DNA of 7,235 nt from Burkholderiaceae bacterium (GTDB taxonomy: Bacteria; Pseudomonadota; Gammaproteobacteria; Burkholderiales; Burkholderiaceae_D), in contig JAIELO010000344.1 of the NCBI GenBank assembly GCA_019752915.1, positions 1 through 7,235 on the forward strand, in the 5' to 3' direction. The notes under the pieces are model-generated. The model saw nothing but the letters and a program-made list of their open reading frames with translations, did not search any database and was not told the origin of the DNA. The first letter of the stretch is position 1. Each line of letters starts with the position of its first letter. The position numbers and the translations under genes are program-made. Shown here one piece after another: positions 1 to 6,511 of this stretch.

Positions 1-473
1 CGCGCCACCACCACGTCATTGACGGCCAGCCCCAGATGGATGGTGGCACCGTCGCGCACCACCCGGCCTTCCAGCAGGGTGCGGCGGTCGGCCTGATAAT
101 GGCCGCCCAGAATCTGTGCCAGCACGTCCAGCATGCCGTCGAGGGGAATATCGGTCATGAAGCCGAGCCGGCCCTGATTGATGCCGATCAGTGGCACGTC
201 GAACGGCGCCAGCTGGCGCGCAATGCCCAGCATGGTGCCATCGCCACCCATCACGATGGCCGCATCGCAATGCTTACCGATTTCGCTGGCCGTCATCACC
301 GGCAGCGGCGCCAGAGTCGGCCCCAGATGTTCGGCGGTCTGCGCTTCGAACACCACCGCATGCCCGGCTTGCTGGAGAAACTCCACCACGCTGCGCACCG
401 GGCCGGCAATACCGTCCGTATTCTGGCGCACGACCAGAGCGATGGTGGGGAAAGCGGCTGGCGTGGCAGTCAT
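1..473 (-). CDS. nadK: NAD kinase, N-terminal part (runs off the left edge)
   Basis: NAD kinase phosphorylates NAD+ to NADP+ in the cytoplasm, using ATP or polyphosphate, and is the only route to NADP. Translating the minus strand from the ATG at 473 gives 157 complete residues of a protein that is usually about 290-300 long. Seen: a beta-strand start (FPTIALVVRQN, about residues 8-18), the family signature GGDGTML (residues about 81-87, the catalytic Asp included), INQGRLGFMTDI (about 103-114), and NDVVV near the window edge, which matches the conserved NE/ND motif of the NAD-binding site. An in-frame TAG lies four codons upstream of the ATG, so the start cannot be much further up. There is no convincing Shine-Dalgarno; the bases just before the ATG read GAGACTCCT. 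The gene has its own promoter with a LexA box about 85 bp upstream. In many proteobacteria recN lies next to nadK; that region is outside the window. Confidence 0.96.
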   Translation of the reverse strand, partial: MTATPAAFPTIALVVRQNTDGIAGPVRSVVEFLQQAGHAVVFEAQTAEHLGPTLAPLPVMTASEIGKHCDAAIVMGGDGTMLGIARQLAPFDVPLIGINQGRLGFMTDIPLDGMLDVLAQILGGHYQADRRTLLEGRVVRDGATIHLGLAVNDVVVA

Positions 474-484
474 AGGAGTCTCGG

Positions 485-541
485 CTAAGGGGTGGGTCGG
501 CGACACGCAGGAGAGTAACCCATATCGTCCGCTTCTGCCAT
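485..541 (-). CDS. Possible 18-codon leader ORF upstream of nadK
   Basis: Within the predicted nadK leader an ATG at 541 opens an 18-codon frame (MAEADDMGYSPACRRPTP) that stops at 485, 11 bases before the nadK ATG and in a different frame. A purine-rich AAGGGCGG precedes it at somewhat long spacing. nadK itself lacks a clear Shine-Dalgarno, so translational coupling is conceivable. With only 18 codons the frame could easily be chance. I see no run of one amino acid that would indicate classical attenuation. Confidence 0.2.
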   Translation of the reverse strand: MAEADDMGYSPACRRPTP

Positions 542-557
542 GACCGGCCCGCCCTTG

Positions 558-577
558 AACTGTATATTTAAACAGTA
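558..577. promoter_or_regulatory. LexA (SOS) box in front of nadK
   Basis: Positions 560-575 read CTGTATATTTAAACAG, an exact CTGT-N8-ACAG match with an AT-only core. The flanks (AA before, TA after) bring it close to the full 20-bp proteobacterial LexA consensus. The box starts about where transcription from the -10 at 586-591 (minus strand) should begin, so bound LexA would block that promoter. The gene downstream on the minus strand is nadK. That LexA binds here is inference from sequence match and position. Confidence 0.85.
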
Positions 578-585
578 TTGCGCGC

Positions 586-614
586 AGTATAGTGTGGGCG
601 CCGCCAGACTGCAA
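586..614 (-). promoter_or_regulatory. Sigma70-type promoter for nadK
   Basis: Reading the minus strand, a -35 element TTGCAG (609-614) is followed by a 17-bp spacer and a -10 element TATACT (586-591). This predicts transcription starting near 578-580, about 105 bases before the nadK ATG, and directly at the LexA box. Both hexamers match consensus well and the spacing is optimal. The start site itself has not been shown. Confidence 0.7.
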
Positions 615-651
615 GGCGCGCCGTGCACCCCGGCGCGGGTCGGCCCGGGAC

Positions 652-1650
652 TTAGTGGCCGATGGTCATAATCCCGGCCAGCATGGACAGAGCGACGGCA
701 ATGCCGATCGACAGCGAATAGAAGAACATCAGCGTCAGCCAGCGCAACAGCGTACTCCAGCGACCGCTTTGATAGACGCGCCGCATGGCCCACGGCAGAT
801 AGCCCAGCAACCAGCACCACAGCACGAACTGGACGAAGCCCCACGGAATCAGCAGCATCAGGCTGAAGATGAAATAGGCAAAAGCGTTGGTATGCAGGGC
901 AAACAGCACATGGTTACCAAAGCGCCGTCCCGAGCCCAGATACAGCAGCTTCAGATACAGCGCGAAGACCGGCATCAGCGCGAAAATCGCATACGGCGCG
1001 TAATGATAGAAGCCGTCCTTGAAAACCTTGATCTTCTCGGCGCTCTTCAGATGCTCGAAGGCGTCCAGCTGATGCTTCACTTTGGGCCAGCTTTGCAGCC
1101 AGCGCTGGACTTTTTCATCGCCCGTTACATTGACATCGGTCAGCGGCACATCCTTCTCGTCCGGTGTCTGCTCGGCTTCCGCCTCGGCCTCCGGATCAGC
1201 TGCTGGCGCAGATGCCACGCCCGCGTGCGCCCCCGGGCCGGCAGGCTTCCCGGGCTTCTGCACCTTGCTGGCAGCAACCTTGGCTGGTGCGTCGGCCTCC
1301 GCGATACTGGGTTCGAAAAAGGCCGTGAATTTCAGCAGCGCGAAGAACAGCAAACTCAGGGTCAGATACAGGCGCAGCGGCTGTACAAAGCGCACCCGGC
1401 GACCACGGATATACTCCAGCGTCAGCGCCCCGGGGCGGAACAGCAGGCGCAACACCGTGCCCCACAGCTTGCCTTCCAGCGCGATGTAGTGGCCGATGAA
1501 TTCATGCAGGAATTCGCCCACGCTGGCATGGTGCAGAATCGCTTCCTGTCCGCATTGCGAACAGAAATGTCCGGTCAGTACGGCATTGCAGTTGGGGCAA
1601 TAGTCCGGCGCCGCGTGGGCATCGGCGACCGGCGTTACGGCAGTATTCAT
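652..1650 (-). CDS. DUF3667-type membrane protein with N-terminal zinc ribbon
   Basis: This 332-residue protein has no known biochemical role. It begins with a short cytoplasmic zinc-ribbon: Cys18-Pro-Asn-Cys21 and Cys30-Ser-Gln-Cys33 followed by Gly-Gln, the CxxC...CxxCGQ pattern typical of DUF3667. Next comes the family-like stretch with LLFRPG (69-74) and YIRGRRVRFVQPLRLYL (80-96), leading into membrane segment 1 (about 93-112). Residues about 115-170 form an Ala/Pro/Glu-rich, probably disordered insert. Four more hydrophobic segments follow at about 217-237, 247-268, 270-288 and 303-327. The ATG at 1650 is preceded only by a weak GGAT. The gene points the same way as the lyase upstream, with 127 bp between them and no obvious terminator, so co-transcription is possible but not shown. 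The family assignment is from motif memory. Confidence 0.85.
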   Translation of the reverse strand: MNTAVTPVADAHAAPDYCPNCNAVLTGHFCSQCGQEAILHHASVGEFLHEFIGHYIALEGKLWGTVLRLLFRPGALTLEYIRGRRVRFVQPLRLYLTLSLLFFALLKFTAFFEPSIAEADAPAKVAASKVQKPGKPAGPGAHAGVASAPAADPEAEAEAEQTPDEKDVPLTDVNVTGDEKVQRWLQSWPKVKHQLDAFEHLKSAEKIKVFKDGFYHYAPYAIFALMPVFALYLKLLYLGSGRRFGNHVLFALHTNAFAYFIFSLMLLIPWGFVQFVLWCWLLGYLPWAMRRVYQSGRWSTLLRWLTLMFFYSLSIGIAVALSMLAGIMTIGH

Positions 1651-1777
1651 GCAGACTATCCAAAAAAGGGGAGCGTTAGGCTAGTTTCCGGCCTGCGCCT
1701 AAGCGTTTATCCGGCGCCAAATATGGTCTGAATCATAACCGCATCCCCGCGCAATTGTCACGATGCAAACGGTCACA
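1651..1777. other. Spacer between the lyase and DUF3667 genes
   Basis: This 127-bp spacer shows no clear hairpin with a T-run for the end of the lyase transcript and no convincing -35/-10 pair for the DUF3667 gene. It is more AT-rich than the flanking coding DNA. Read-through from the lyase gene or a weak promoter are both possible. Confidence 0.4.
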
Positions 1778-4726
1778 TCAGTGGTAAATCACCTGCAAAG
1801 CGGGGCGATAGGCCGGATTGCTATGCTCCCTTGTGGCGTAATCGACCTTGCCGTTGGCCTGATAGGGACTGACCGAGACCAGCGCCAGCGACAGCCGCCC
1901 ATTGCCGCTGCTCGCCACCCGGGCCTCATTGCTGACATCGACACTGACGCTGCTGTTCAGCGCTGGCACGGCAAACCTCGTGACCGCCTGCCCCAGCGCC
2001 GGGAAACTGCCCCAGTTGACGCTCGCCTCGCTCCAGTCGTCTTTTACGGTACGGTGCAGTTGATGGCTCAGCCCTGCCATCCCGACCGCCGTCGTCGTCA
2101 GACTCAACGTGGCACTGTCGATCGTCCCGGCCACGCTGGTCAGATCGAATTTCAGCAAGCCTTTGCGGGCATACCGTACCGCGTCGTTTTTCACTGAGAG
2201 ATAGCTGCGCCCGCCATTATTGAGGTCCTGCAGCGGATCGTCCCAGACAAACGTATCGGCAAGCGCTGCCAGCGTCGCCACATTGTTCGCCGTGAAGTGA
2301 CAGGCGAATGACTTGCCGGCGCTGTGGTTGACGTTGACCGCCAGCTTGATGGTCGGGCTACGCTGCAGAATCGTCACCGCAGGATCACATTCAAGTAGCG
2401 CGGTGGCACTGCGGTACAGTTCCAGCCGGATCTGCCCGGTATTGCTCTGGGTCGGATCGGCAACCGCCAGCTGCACATCCGTACCACGCTGCTGCAGCGT
2501 CACTACGGCTTTCCTGTCGCTACTCAGATAGGGTTGCCCCCCCATCGCCACGGTCTTGCTGGCATCAGCCCAGAACACCACGCCCGTCAGCCCTTGCTCG
2601 CGGTCCTGTACGGCACTGGCTTGCGGGGTATTTTCCAGTACCGTGACCGGATTGGCACTGGCAAAGGCTGCCGTCGCGGCCACACTGCGATTCGGCAGCA
2701 CGATGTAGCTGTAGTTGGCATTGCCCGGATTGCCACCATGGCTCAGCGCCAGACTCAGATAGTGATCCGTCAGCAGATTGGTCGGGCCGCCCGTATTCAC
2801 CTGATTCCAGCTGCCACTGCGGCTTTCGCGCAAGCCCTTTAGCACCGGACTATCCGGGAACACATAGCCGATATCCGCACCGCTCGCGGTATTTCCCGCC
2901 AGATGGGCCCAGCGTGTCGCGGCCATGCTGGCACGCCAGCCTACGTTGACGGGCTGGCTGACATCGTTCACCGTCAGCAACTGGTCAGCGGCACCGGCCA
3001 GACGACGATTCTCGACGATGGTTTCGATTTCCACGTTATCGCCGCTACTGATCCCGGTGCCGAGCGCCACAATACGGTCGCCGAACAGGAACCAGGCCTT
3101 TTTCCCAGACAGCGTGCTACCGGTGACGCCGCTCATGGCAAAGTCCATGGCGATGCTGGCATATTGGCGGTTCAATTCTGCGCCACCGACCAGATTGCGG
3201 GGATTCGGATATTTCTTGAAGCCGACCGGGGTGCCGCTGCCACTGCGGTCCGTGGTGGTACCGACCAGCCGCAACGGGTCGACCGTGGCCCAGTAACTCT
3301 CGCTGTACTGCGTCAGATCGGCGTTGTACAGATTGGCCATGCCGGCACCGGTCCACCAGCCGCGCAGGTTTTCGCCATTGCCGTACTCAAATGCACTGAT
3401 GCGCGGCGAGAACAGCGCGACCGTGTAGGCAAAGCCCTCGCGGCGCAAGACGGCACGATCGGCCGAGGCGAATACGCGCGCCTCCTCGGCCTCGGGCTGG
3501 GCGGGAATACTGGCATCGTTGAGTATTGATTTCAGCAAGGCCAGGTCGAGCATGCTGATGGTCTGCGGCTTGTTACCGTTACCAGCTACGGGCGTGAAAT
3601 AACTGGCGCCAAAGCTGCTGTCACGCTGCACCCAGCCCTTGATCAGGCTTTTCAGTTCACGCGCATCGCTGGCAGGCAGGCTTTGCGTCAAACCGGCCAG
3701 CGCCAGAATGGTGCTGCGTCCCGCCACGTGATCCGTTGCCGTCCAGCGACTGACCGAGCGGCCACGCTGGTTATCCATCAGCGCGCCATGGTAAATAAAG
3801 GGCGCATACGCCTCTACCGCCCAGCGATAGGGATTGTTATACAGCGGCGTATTGCTGATCGGCCAGTCCGAACCGGCCAGCACGTAATACAGGCGTGAAA
3901 TATCGTTGATCAGTACCGAGCCGTAGCCACCGATATACGGCACATAGTAGTGCTGGATGAATGAGCCATCGGCGTAGAAACCATCGCCCGTGGTCACCTC
4001 GGGCAAGGCCGCCGGAATGGCATCGCGCCCGGCGCTAATCCGTTGCGCGTTTTTGCCCAGAATGCCGCGCAGCACCAGCACAAACGCCTTATCGAGCAGA
4101 TTGGCCCCCGTTTCCACCACAGCGTTGGCAGGGATGCTGCCATTTGCGGCAGTCCGGCGCGTCGGGTCCGGCACAAAGTGGTCAATCGCGGCACAGGTAC
4201 GGCTGATCTGCTGAGGCGATAACGCATCGTAGAGACTGAACATCAGCTTATTCAGTGCCTGCGGGGTGCCGATCTGCCAGTCCCACCAGTTATCAAAGGC
4301 GCTCGCCGTGGCCGTGTAACGCGCGCCGATAAAGCTATCCAGACTGGCTAGCAGCAAGGTCATCACGCTGCTCTGGTGATAGTAAGGCGAATGCACATCG
4401 GCATAAGCGTCGGCGATGCTCTGCAAGCGCTCCACCGTGCTGGTGAAATTGGCCGACACCTTGTCGAGCGGCAGGTCGCTCCACAACTGCCCCGGCGGCA
4501 AGCCCATGCTGGCCGAGCTTTGCAGGGTGACATAGTGATCGGGGGCGCCGGCCAGTGCGGTCTGCTGCATCAGCACGTCCGGATCATCGGCCGGCAGCGC
4601 CGCCACGCTCGCGCTGCGGTTCAGCCAGCGTAGACGCATGGCATCAAACACATCCGCCTGCGCCGCCGTTTGCCAGCCCAGTGCGCACAGCGCCACTGCC
4701 AGCCAGCGTTTCTTCCGCCTCACCAT
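1778..4726 (-). CDS. Secreted family PL8 polysaccharide lyase with C-terminal CBM96-like domain
   Basis: The 982-residue product is an exported lyase that should cleave uronic-acid polysaccharides (hyaluronan, chondroitin sulfate or xanthan type) by beta-elimination. Residues 1-24 are a Sec signal peptide (RRKKR, hydrophobic core, AQA before Asp25). An alpha/alpha-toroid catalytic domain follows (about 25-400). It carries the aromatic patch NWWDW (146-150), Asn209 in ETGANLLDKA, His259 and Tyr268 in DGSFIQHYYVPYIGGYG, and the Arg321/323/327 cluster in DNQRGRSVSR. The Asn-His and His-Tyr spacings (50 and 9) equal those of Streptococcus pneumoniae hyaluronate lyase (N349, H399, Y408), so catalysis should be intact. 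The beta-sandwich region (about 410-770) includes ENLRGWWTGAGM and VDPLRLVGTT, where PL8 enzymes usually have PGTT. Residues about 816-982 resemble CBM96/DNRLRE domains (GGRSYLSVKND, GLLKFDLTS, IDSATLSL, DDWSEASVNW). The start has a strong GGGAGG Shine-Dalgarno (4732-4737). The exact substrate cannot be told from the sequence. Confidence 0.93.
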   Translation of the reverse strand: MVRRKKRWLAVALCALGWQTAAQADVFDAMRLRWLNRSASVAALPADDPDVLMQQTALAGAPDHYVTLQSSASMGLPPGQLWSDLPLDKVSANFTSTVERLQSIADAYADVHSPYYHQSSVMTLLLASLDSFIGARYTATASAFDNWWDWQIGTPQALNKLMFSLYDALSPQQISRTCAAIDHFVPDPTRRTAANGSIPANAVVETGANLLDKAFVLVLRGILGKNAQRISAGRDAIPAALPEVTTGDGFYADGSFIQHYYVPYIGGYGSVLINDISRLYYVLAGSDWPISNTPLYNNPYRWAVEAYAPFIYHGALMDNQRGRSVSRWTATDHVAGRSTILALAGLTQSLPASDARELKSLIKGWVQRDSSFGASYFTPVAGNGNKPQTISMLDLALLKSILNDASIPAQPEAEEARVFASADRAVLRREGFAYTVALFSPRISAFEYGNGENLRGWWTGAGMANLYNADLTQYSESYWATVDPLRLVGTTTDRSGSGTPVGFKKYPNPRNLVGGAELNRQYASIAMDFAMSGVTGSTLSGKKAWFLFGDRIVALGTGISSGDNVEIETIVENRRLAGAADQLLTVNDVSQPVNVGWRASMAATRWAHLAGNTASGADIGYVFPDSPVLKGLRESRSGSWNQVNTGGPTNLLTDHYLSLALSHGGNPGNANYSYIVLPNRSVAATAAFASANPVTVLENTPQASAVQDREQGLTGVVFWADASKTVAMGGQPYLSSDRKAVVTLQQRGTDVQLAVADPTQSNTGQIRLELYRSATALLECDPAVTILQRSPTIKLAVNVNHSAGKSFACHFTANNVATLAALADTFVWDDPLQDLNNGGRSYLSVKNDAVRYARKGLLKFDLTSVAGTIDSATLSLTTTAVGMAGLSHQLHRTVKDDWSEASVNWGSFPALGQAVTRFAVPALNSSVSVDVSNEARVASSGNGRLSLALVSVSPYQANGKVDYATREHSNPAYRPALQVIYH

Positions 4727-4731
4727 TACCG

Positions 4732-4737
4732 CCTCCC
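4732..4737 (-). promoter_or_regulatory. Ribosome binding site of the lyase gene
   Basis: The minus strand reads GGGAGG five bases before the ATG at 4726. This strong Shine-Dalgarno fixes the start and so the signal peptide. Confidence 0.8.
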
Positions 4738-4746
4738 TGTCTGAGA

Positions 4747-4770
4747 ATTATTGTGAGTTAACGTTATCAC
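4747..4770 (-). promoter_or_regulatory. Candidate promoter and operator of the lyase gene
   Basis: Upstream of the lyase the sequence turns AT-rich. On the minus strand AATAAT (4747-4752) could be a -10, but the -35 17 bp further up (TTTAAG) is poor. Overlapping it at 4753-4770 is a symmetric element with outer arms GTGA and TCAC and the palindromic core TAACGTTA (4759-4766). The CG-centred core recalls LacI/GalR-family operators, but core and arms are offset by one base. No regulator gene is in the window, so the call is tentative. Confidence 0.3.
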
Positions 4771-4918
4771 TTAAAAATACCGCCCGCAAGCAATTTAGCC
4801 GTGATGGCGCTGGCGGGGTATGGGCAGGAGATAGCGGGGAAGATGGCGGTATGGTCTGCGCCGCAATCGGGCGACGGTCATGTGCGAGCGGGACTAGTAT
4901 CGGCTGCATTAGCCAGTC
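4771..4918. other. Rest of the divergent intergenic region
   Basis: These bases separate the divergent lyase and small-protein genes. Apart from a TAGTAT that could serve as a weak -10 (4895-4900) for the plus-strand gene, I see no recognisable site, hairpin or small ORF with a ribosome site. Confidence 0.4.
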
Positions 4919-4924
4919 AGGGAG
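4919..4924 (+). promoter_or_regulatory. Ribosome binding site of the small hydrophilic protein gene
   Basis: AGGGAG lies six bases before the ATG at 4931. It is the main argument that this small frame is translated. Confidence 0.7.
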
Positions 4925-4930
4925 AACATC

Positions 4931-5188
4931 ATGCATGACACCAAGGTCAACACCCGCGCCAAGCGCCGCAACGATGGCGTGCAACGCCTGCCGCACGAAC
5001 GCGACGAGTCACCGGAGAGCGAACTGACGCCCCACCGTAGCGTCATGCAGCAGGCTGCCAGCGATGTCGAAGAGGGACTGGTGGATACCGATCGGCACAA
5101 TCAGCCGGGGGCTGAAACCACCCGCGCCCCGGACGGCAAGACACCATCCGGTCAGGCACATCCCCTGCCGGGCACCAAGCGCGACTGA
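4931..5188 (+). CDS. Small, highly hydrophilic protein of unknown function
   Basis: The 85-residue product has no signal peptide, no membrane segment and hardly any hydrophobic residues. It is dense in Arg, Lys, Asp, Glu, His and Pro, so it is probably largely disordered. Two stretches look conserved-family-like: RLPHERDESPESE (about 19-31) and VMQQAASDVEEGLVDTDRHNQ (about 38-58). I recall similar LPHERDES...GLVDTDR arrangements in small hypothetical proteins of betaproteobacteria, but cannot confirm this here. The ATG has a good Shine-Dalgarno; a second ATG is not in frame. The gene lies 78 bp before gloA on the same strand and diverges from the lyase. Function is unknown. Confidence 0.75.
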   Translation: MHDTKVNTRAKRRNDGVQRLPHERDESPESELTPHRSVMQQAASDVEEGLVDTDRHNQPGAETTRAPDGKTPSGQAHPLPGTKRD

Positions 5189-5227
5189 GTAGTCTGGGCG
5201 AACTGAGCAGAGCCGCGCTAAAACGCA

Positions 5228-5233
5228 TAGAAT
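5228..5233 (+). promoter_or_regulatory. Possible -10 element for gloA
   Basis: TAGAAT matches the -10 consensus at five of six positions and lies 33 bp before the gloA ATG. No good -35 is present 16-18 bp upstream, so this is only a weak candidate. The alternative is read-through from the small-protein gene, after which I see no terminator. Confidence 0.3.
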
Positions 5234-5266
5234 TCGGGTTTCCCCGCTCCTACACGAAAGACCACT

Positions 5267-5680
5267 ATGCGTATTTTGCACACCATGTTGCGCGTCGGCG
5301 ACCTGCAGCGCTCGATCGATTTCTATACCAAGGTTCTGGGCATGAAGTTGCTGCGTACCAGCGACAATCCCGAATACCAGTACACGCTGGCCTTCCTCGG
5401 CTATGGCGCCAACCCCGAGCACGCCGAACTGGAGCTGACCTATAACTACGGCACCACCAGCTACGAGCTGGGCACCGCCTATGGCCATATCGCCATTTCG
5501 GCCGACGACATCTACAGCGCCTGCGTGGCAGTCAAAGCCAACGGCGGTAGCGTGACGCGCGAACCGGGTCCCGTCAAAGGCGGCAGCACCGTGATCGCTT
5601 TCGTCACCGATCCGGACGGCTACAAGATCGAACTGATCGAGCGCCGCTTCGATGGTGCCGGTGCTGGTCTCCAAGCCTGA
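5267..5680 (+). CDS. gloA: Lactoylglutathione lyase (glyoxalase I)
   Basis: Glyoxalase I converts the hemithioacetal of methylglyoxal and glutathione to S-lactoylglutathione, the first step of cytoplasmic methylglyoxal detoxification. The 137-residue product has the usual length and follows Escherichia coli GloA closely from its first residue ([20 protein letters not shown]). All four metal ligands are present at the E. coli positions: His5, Glu56, His74 and Glu122. The length is that of the short, Ni2+-type enzymes without the Zn-type insertions. Also seen are [10 protein letters not shown] (67-76) and [22 protein letters not shown] (101-122, two residues longer than this fold's core motif). 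The ribosome site (GAAAG, 5256-5260) is weak, but homology fixes the start. No glyoxalase II gene is adjacent. Confidence 0.97.
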   Translation: MRILHTMLRVGDLQRSIDFYTKVLGMKLLRTSDNPEYQYTLAFLGYGANPEHAELELTYNYGTTSYELGTAYGHIAISADDIYSACVAVKANGGSVTREPGPVKGGSTVIAFVTDPDGYKIELIERRFDGAGAGLQA

Positions 5681-5723
5681 CAAGCCCAGATCAGATAGCC
5701 AGCGGCAAGTTCGCTCAACAACG

Positions 5724-5777
5724 CTGGGTGGATAGTTGATTGCTGATTGCACAAATCAGCCAGAAAACTCTACCCAG
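5724..5777. terminator. Inverted repeats between the convergent gloA and NYN genes
   Basis: A perfect 7-bp stem (GCTGATT at 5742-5748, AATCAGC at 5754-5760, 5-base loop) is nested inside an outer pair CTGGGT (5724-5729) and ACCCAG (5772-5777). It sits where two converging transcripts should end and overlaps the last codons of the NYN gene. Neither strand has a T-run after the stem, so it is not a standard intrinsic terminator. It may act as a weak or RNA-stabilising 3' structure. Confidence 0.35.
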
Positions 5778-6490
5778 TGTGGCGGTCTCAAAATAGGCTT
5801 TTTATTGCTACTCACACTTTCAGGCAGCTGCGCGTCGCGCAATTGGTCGTCCGTAATATTTGCCACGGTCCAGTGGGCAAACACTGCTAGTGACTGGCTG
5901 GTTCGCCGGTGTACTGCCGTACCGGGCAGCGGCGGCCGAATCGGGGTAAGGACGCCGATCATCAATTCGGGAAAATCCTCGCGTAACGCGGCTAATACTG
6001 GCTCGGCGTCGCTGTCGTTGGACACCAGAATGATGCGATCATATAAGCCCCGGCAAGCGTCGCGATACATACGGATCGCAAGATTGACGTCGGTCTTTTT
6101 CTCCTCCAGCTTCCAGACGCGTACACGATTGTTCCGGTCGAAAGCCTGCCCATCAACATACACAGGCAACAATGCGCCTTTTCTATCGTACACATGTTTG
6201 CCGAAGACGATATCGACCTGCTCGCCATACAGTGCTTTCAGTGCCCGATGGTAGGCCGCCTGTGCATTGACGGAGGCGTTTCCGTGTGTGGCGAAAGTCG
6301 CCAATGCGGGTGCCGTAAAAAACACAACTTTTTCCAGCGACTCACTCTGATCGCGCTGCGCAAGCAAAGAACGGAAAAGTAACACCAAATCAAGCCACTT
6401 ATATCCGGTGCCGCGCAATCGACCATAGTAGAGGTTATAGCCGTCAATATAGACCGCAGTTCTCCCCGATGATCGAGTGCTCGCAATCAC
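5756..6490 (-). CDS. NYN-domain (PIN-like, DUF88/LabA-type) putative ribonuclease
   Basis: From the GTG at 6490 the product is 244 residues. NYN proteins have a PIN-like fold with an acidic metal site and are thought to cut RNA. Seen: AVYIDGYNLYYG (12-23, Asp16 and Asn19), EEKKTDVNLAIRMYRDA (129-145, with Lys132 and Asp134), and ILVSNDSD (154-161, with Asp159 and Asp161). Together these give the full set of acidic residues expected for an active nuclease. The C-terminus ends in a basic/Pro-rich tail with a final RPPHWVEFSG. The frame stays open to a TTG at 6559, but that extension would translate an intrinsic terminator (6512-6541) and has no ribosome site. The GTG has GAGGAG (6500-6505) nine bases upstream. 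The gene stands alone and by eye is less GC-rich than its neighbours, which could mean transfer. Its RNA target is unknown. Confidence 0.88.
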   Translation of the reverse strand: MIASTRSSGRTAVYIDGYNLYYGRLRGTGYKWLDLVLLFRSLLAQRDQSESLEKVVFFTAPALATFATHGNASVNAQAAYHRALKALYGEQVDIVFGKHVYDRKGALLPVYVDGQAFDRNNRVRVWKLEEKKTDVNLAIRMYRDACRGLYDRIILVSNDSDAEPVLAALREDFPELMIGVLTPIRPPLPGTAVHRRTSQSLAVFAHWTVANITDDQLRDAQLPESVSSNKKPILRPPHWVEFSG

Positions 6491-6499
6491 GATGCAACG

Positions 6500-6505
6500 C
6501 TCCTC
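6500..6505 (-). promoter_or_regulatory. Ribosome binding site that decides the NYN start
   Basis: The minus strand reads GAGGAG nine bases before the GTG at 6490 and six bases after the end of the terminator stem. It supports the shorter NYN protein over the TTG start at 6559. Confidence 0.65.
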
Positions 6506-6511
6506 AGACGT

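Noticed and set aside
1..488. Plus-strand frames over the nadK region
   Set aside because: The minus strand encodes unmistakable NadK motifs, so the plus-strand frames are shadows.
617..637. GC-rich inverted repeat (CGCGCC / GGCGCG) after the DUF3667 gene
   Set aside because: The stem is only 6 bp with a 9-base loop and no T-run, and such pairs are common in GC-rich DNA; not supportable as a terminator.
592..1731. Open frame of 379 codons on the plus strand
   Set aside because: It is antisense to the DUF3667 gene, has no ribosome site, and its product is a Gln/Arg/His-rich sequence typical of a shadow frame in GC-rich DNA.
4752..4770. Possible CRP site (TGTGA ... TCAC) upstream of the lyase
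   Set aside because: The half-sites are separated by 10 bases instead of 6, so the CRP consensus is not met.
5009..5752. Open frame of 247 codons on the minus strand over gloA and the small-protein gene
   Set aside because: It lies opposite the certain gene gloA, resembles no family and has no supporting start signal.
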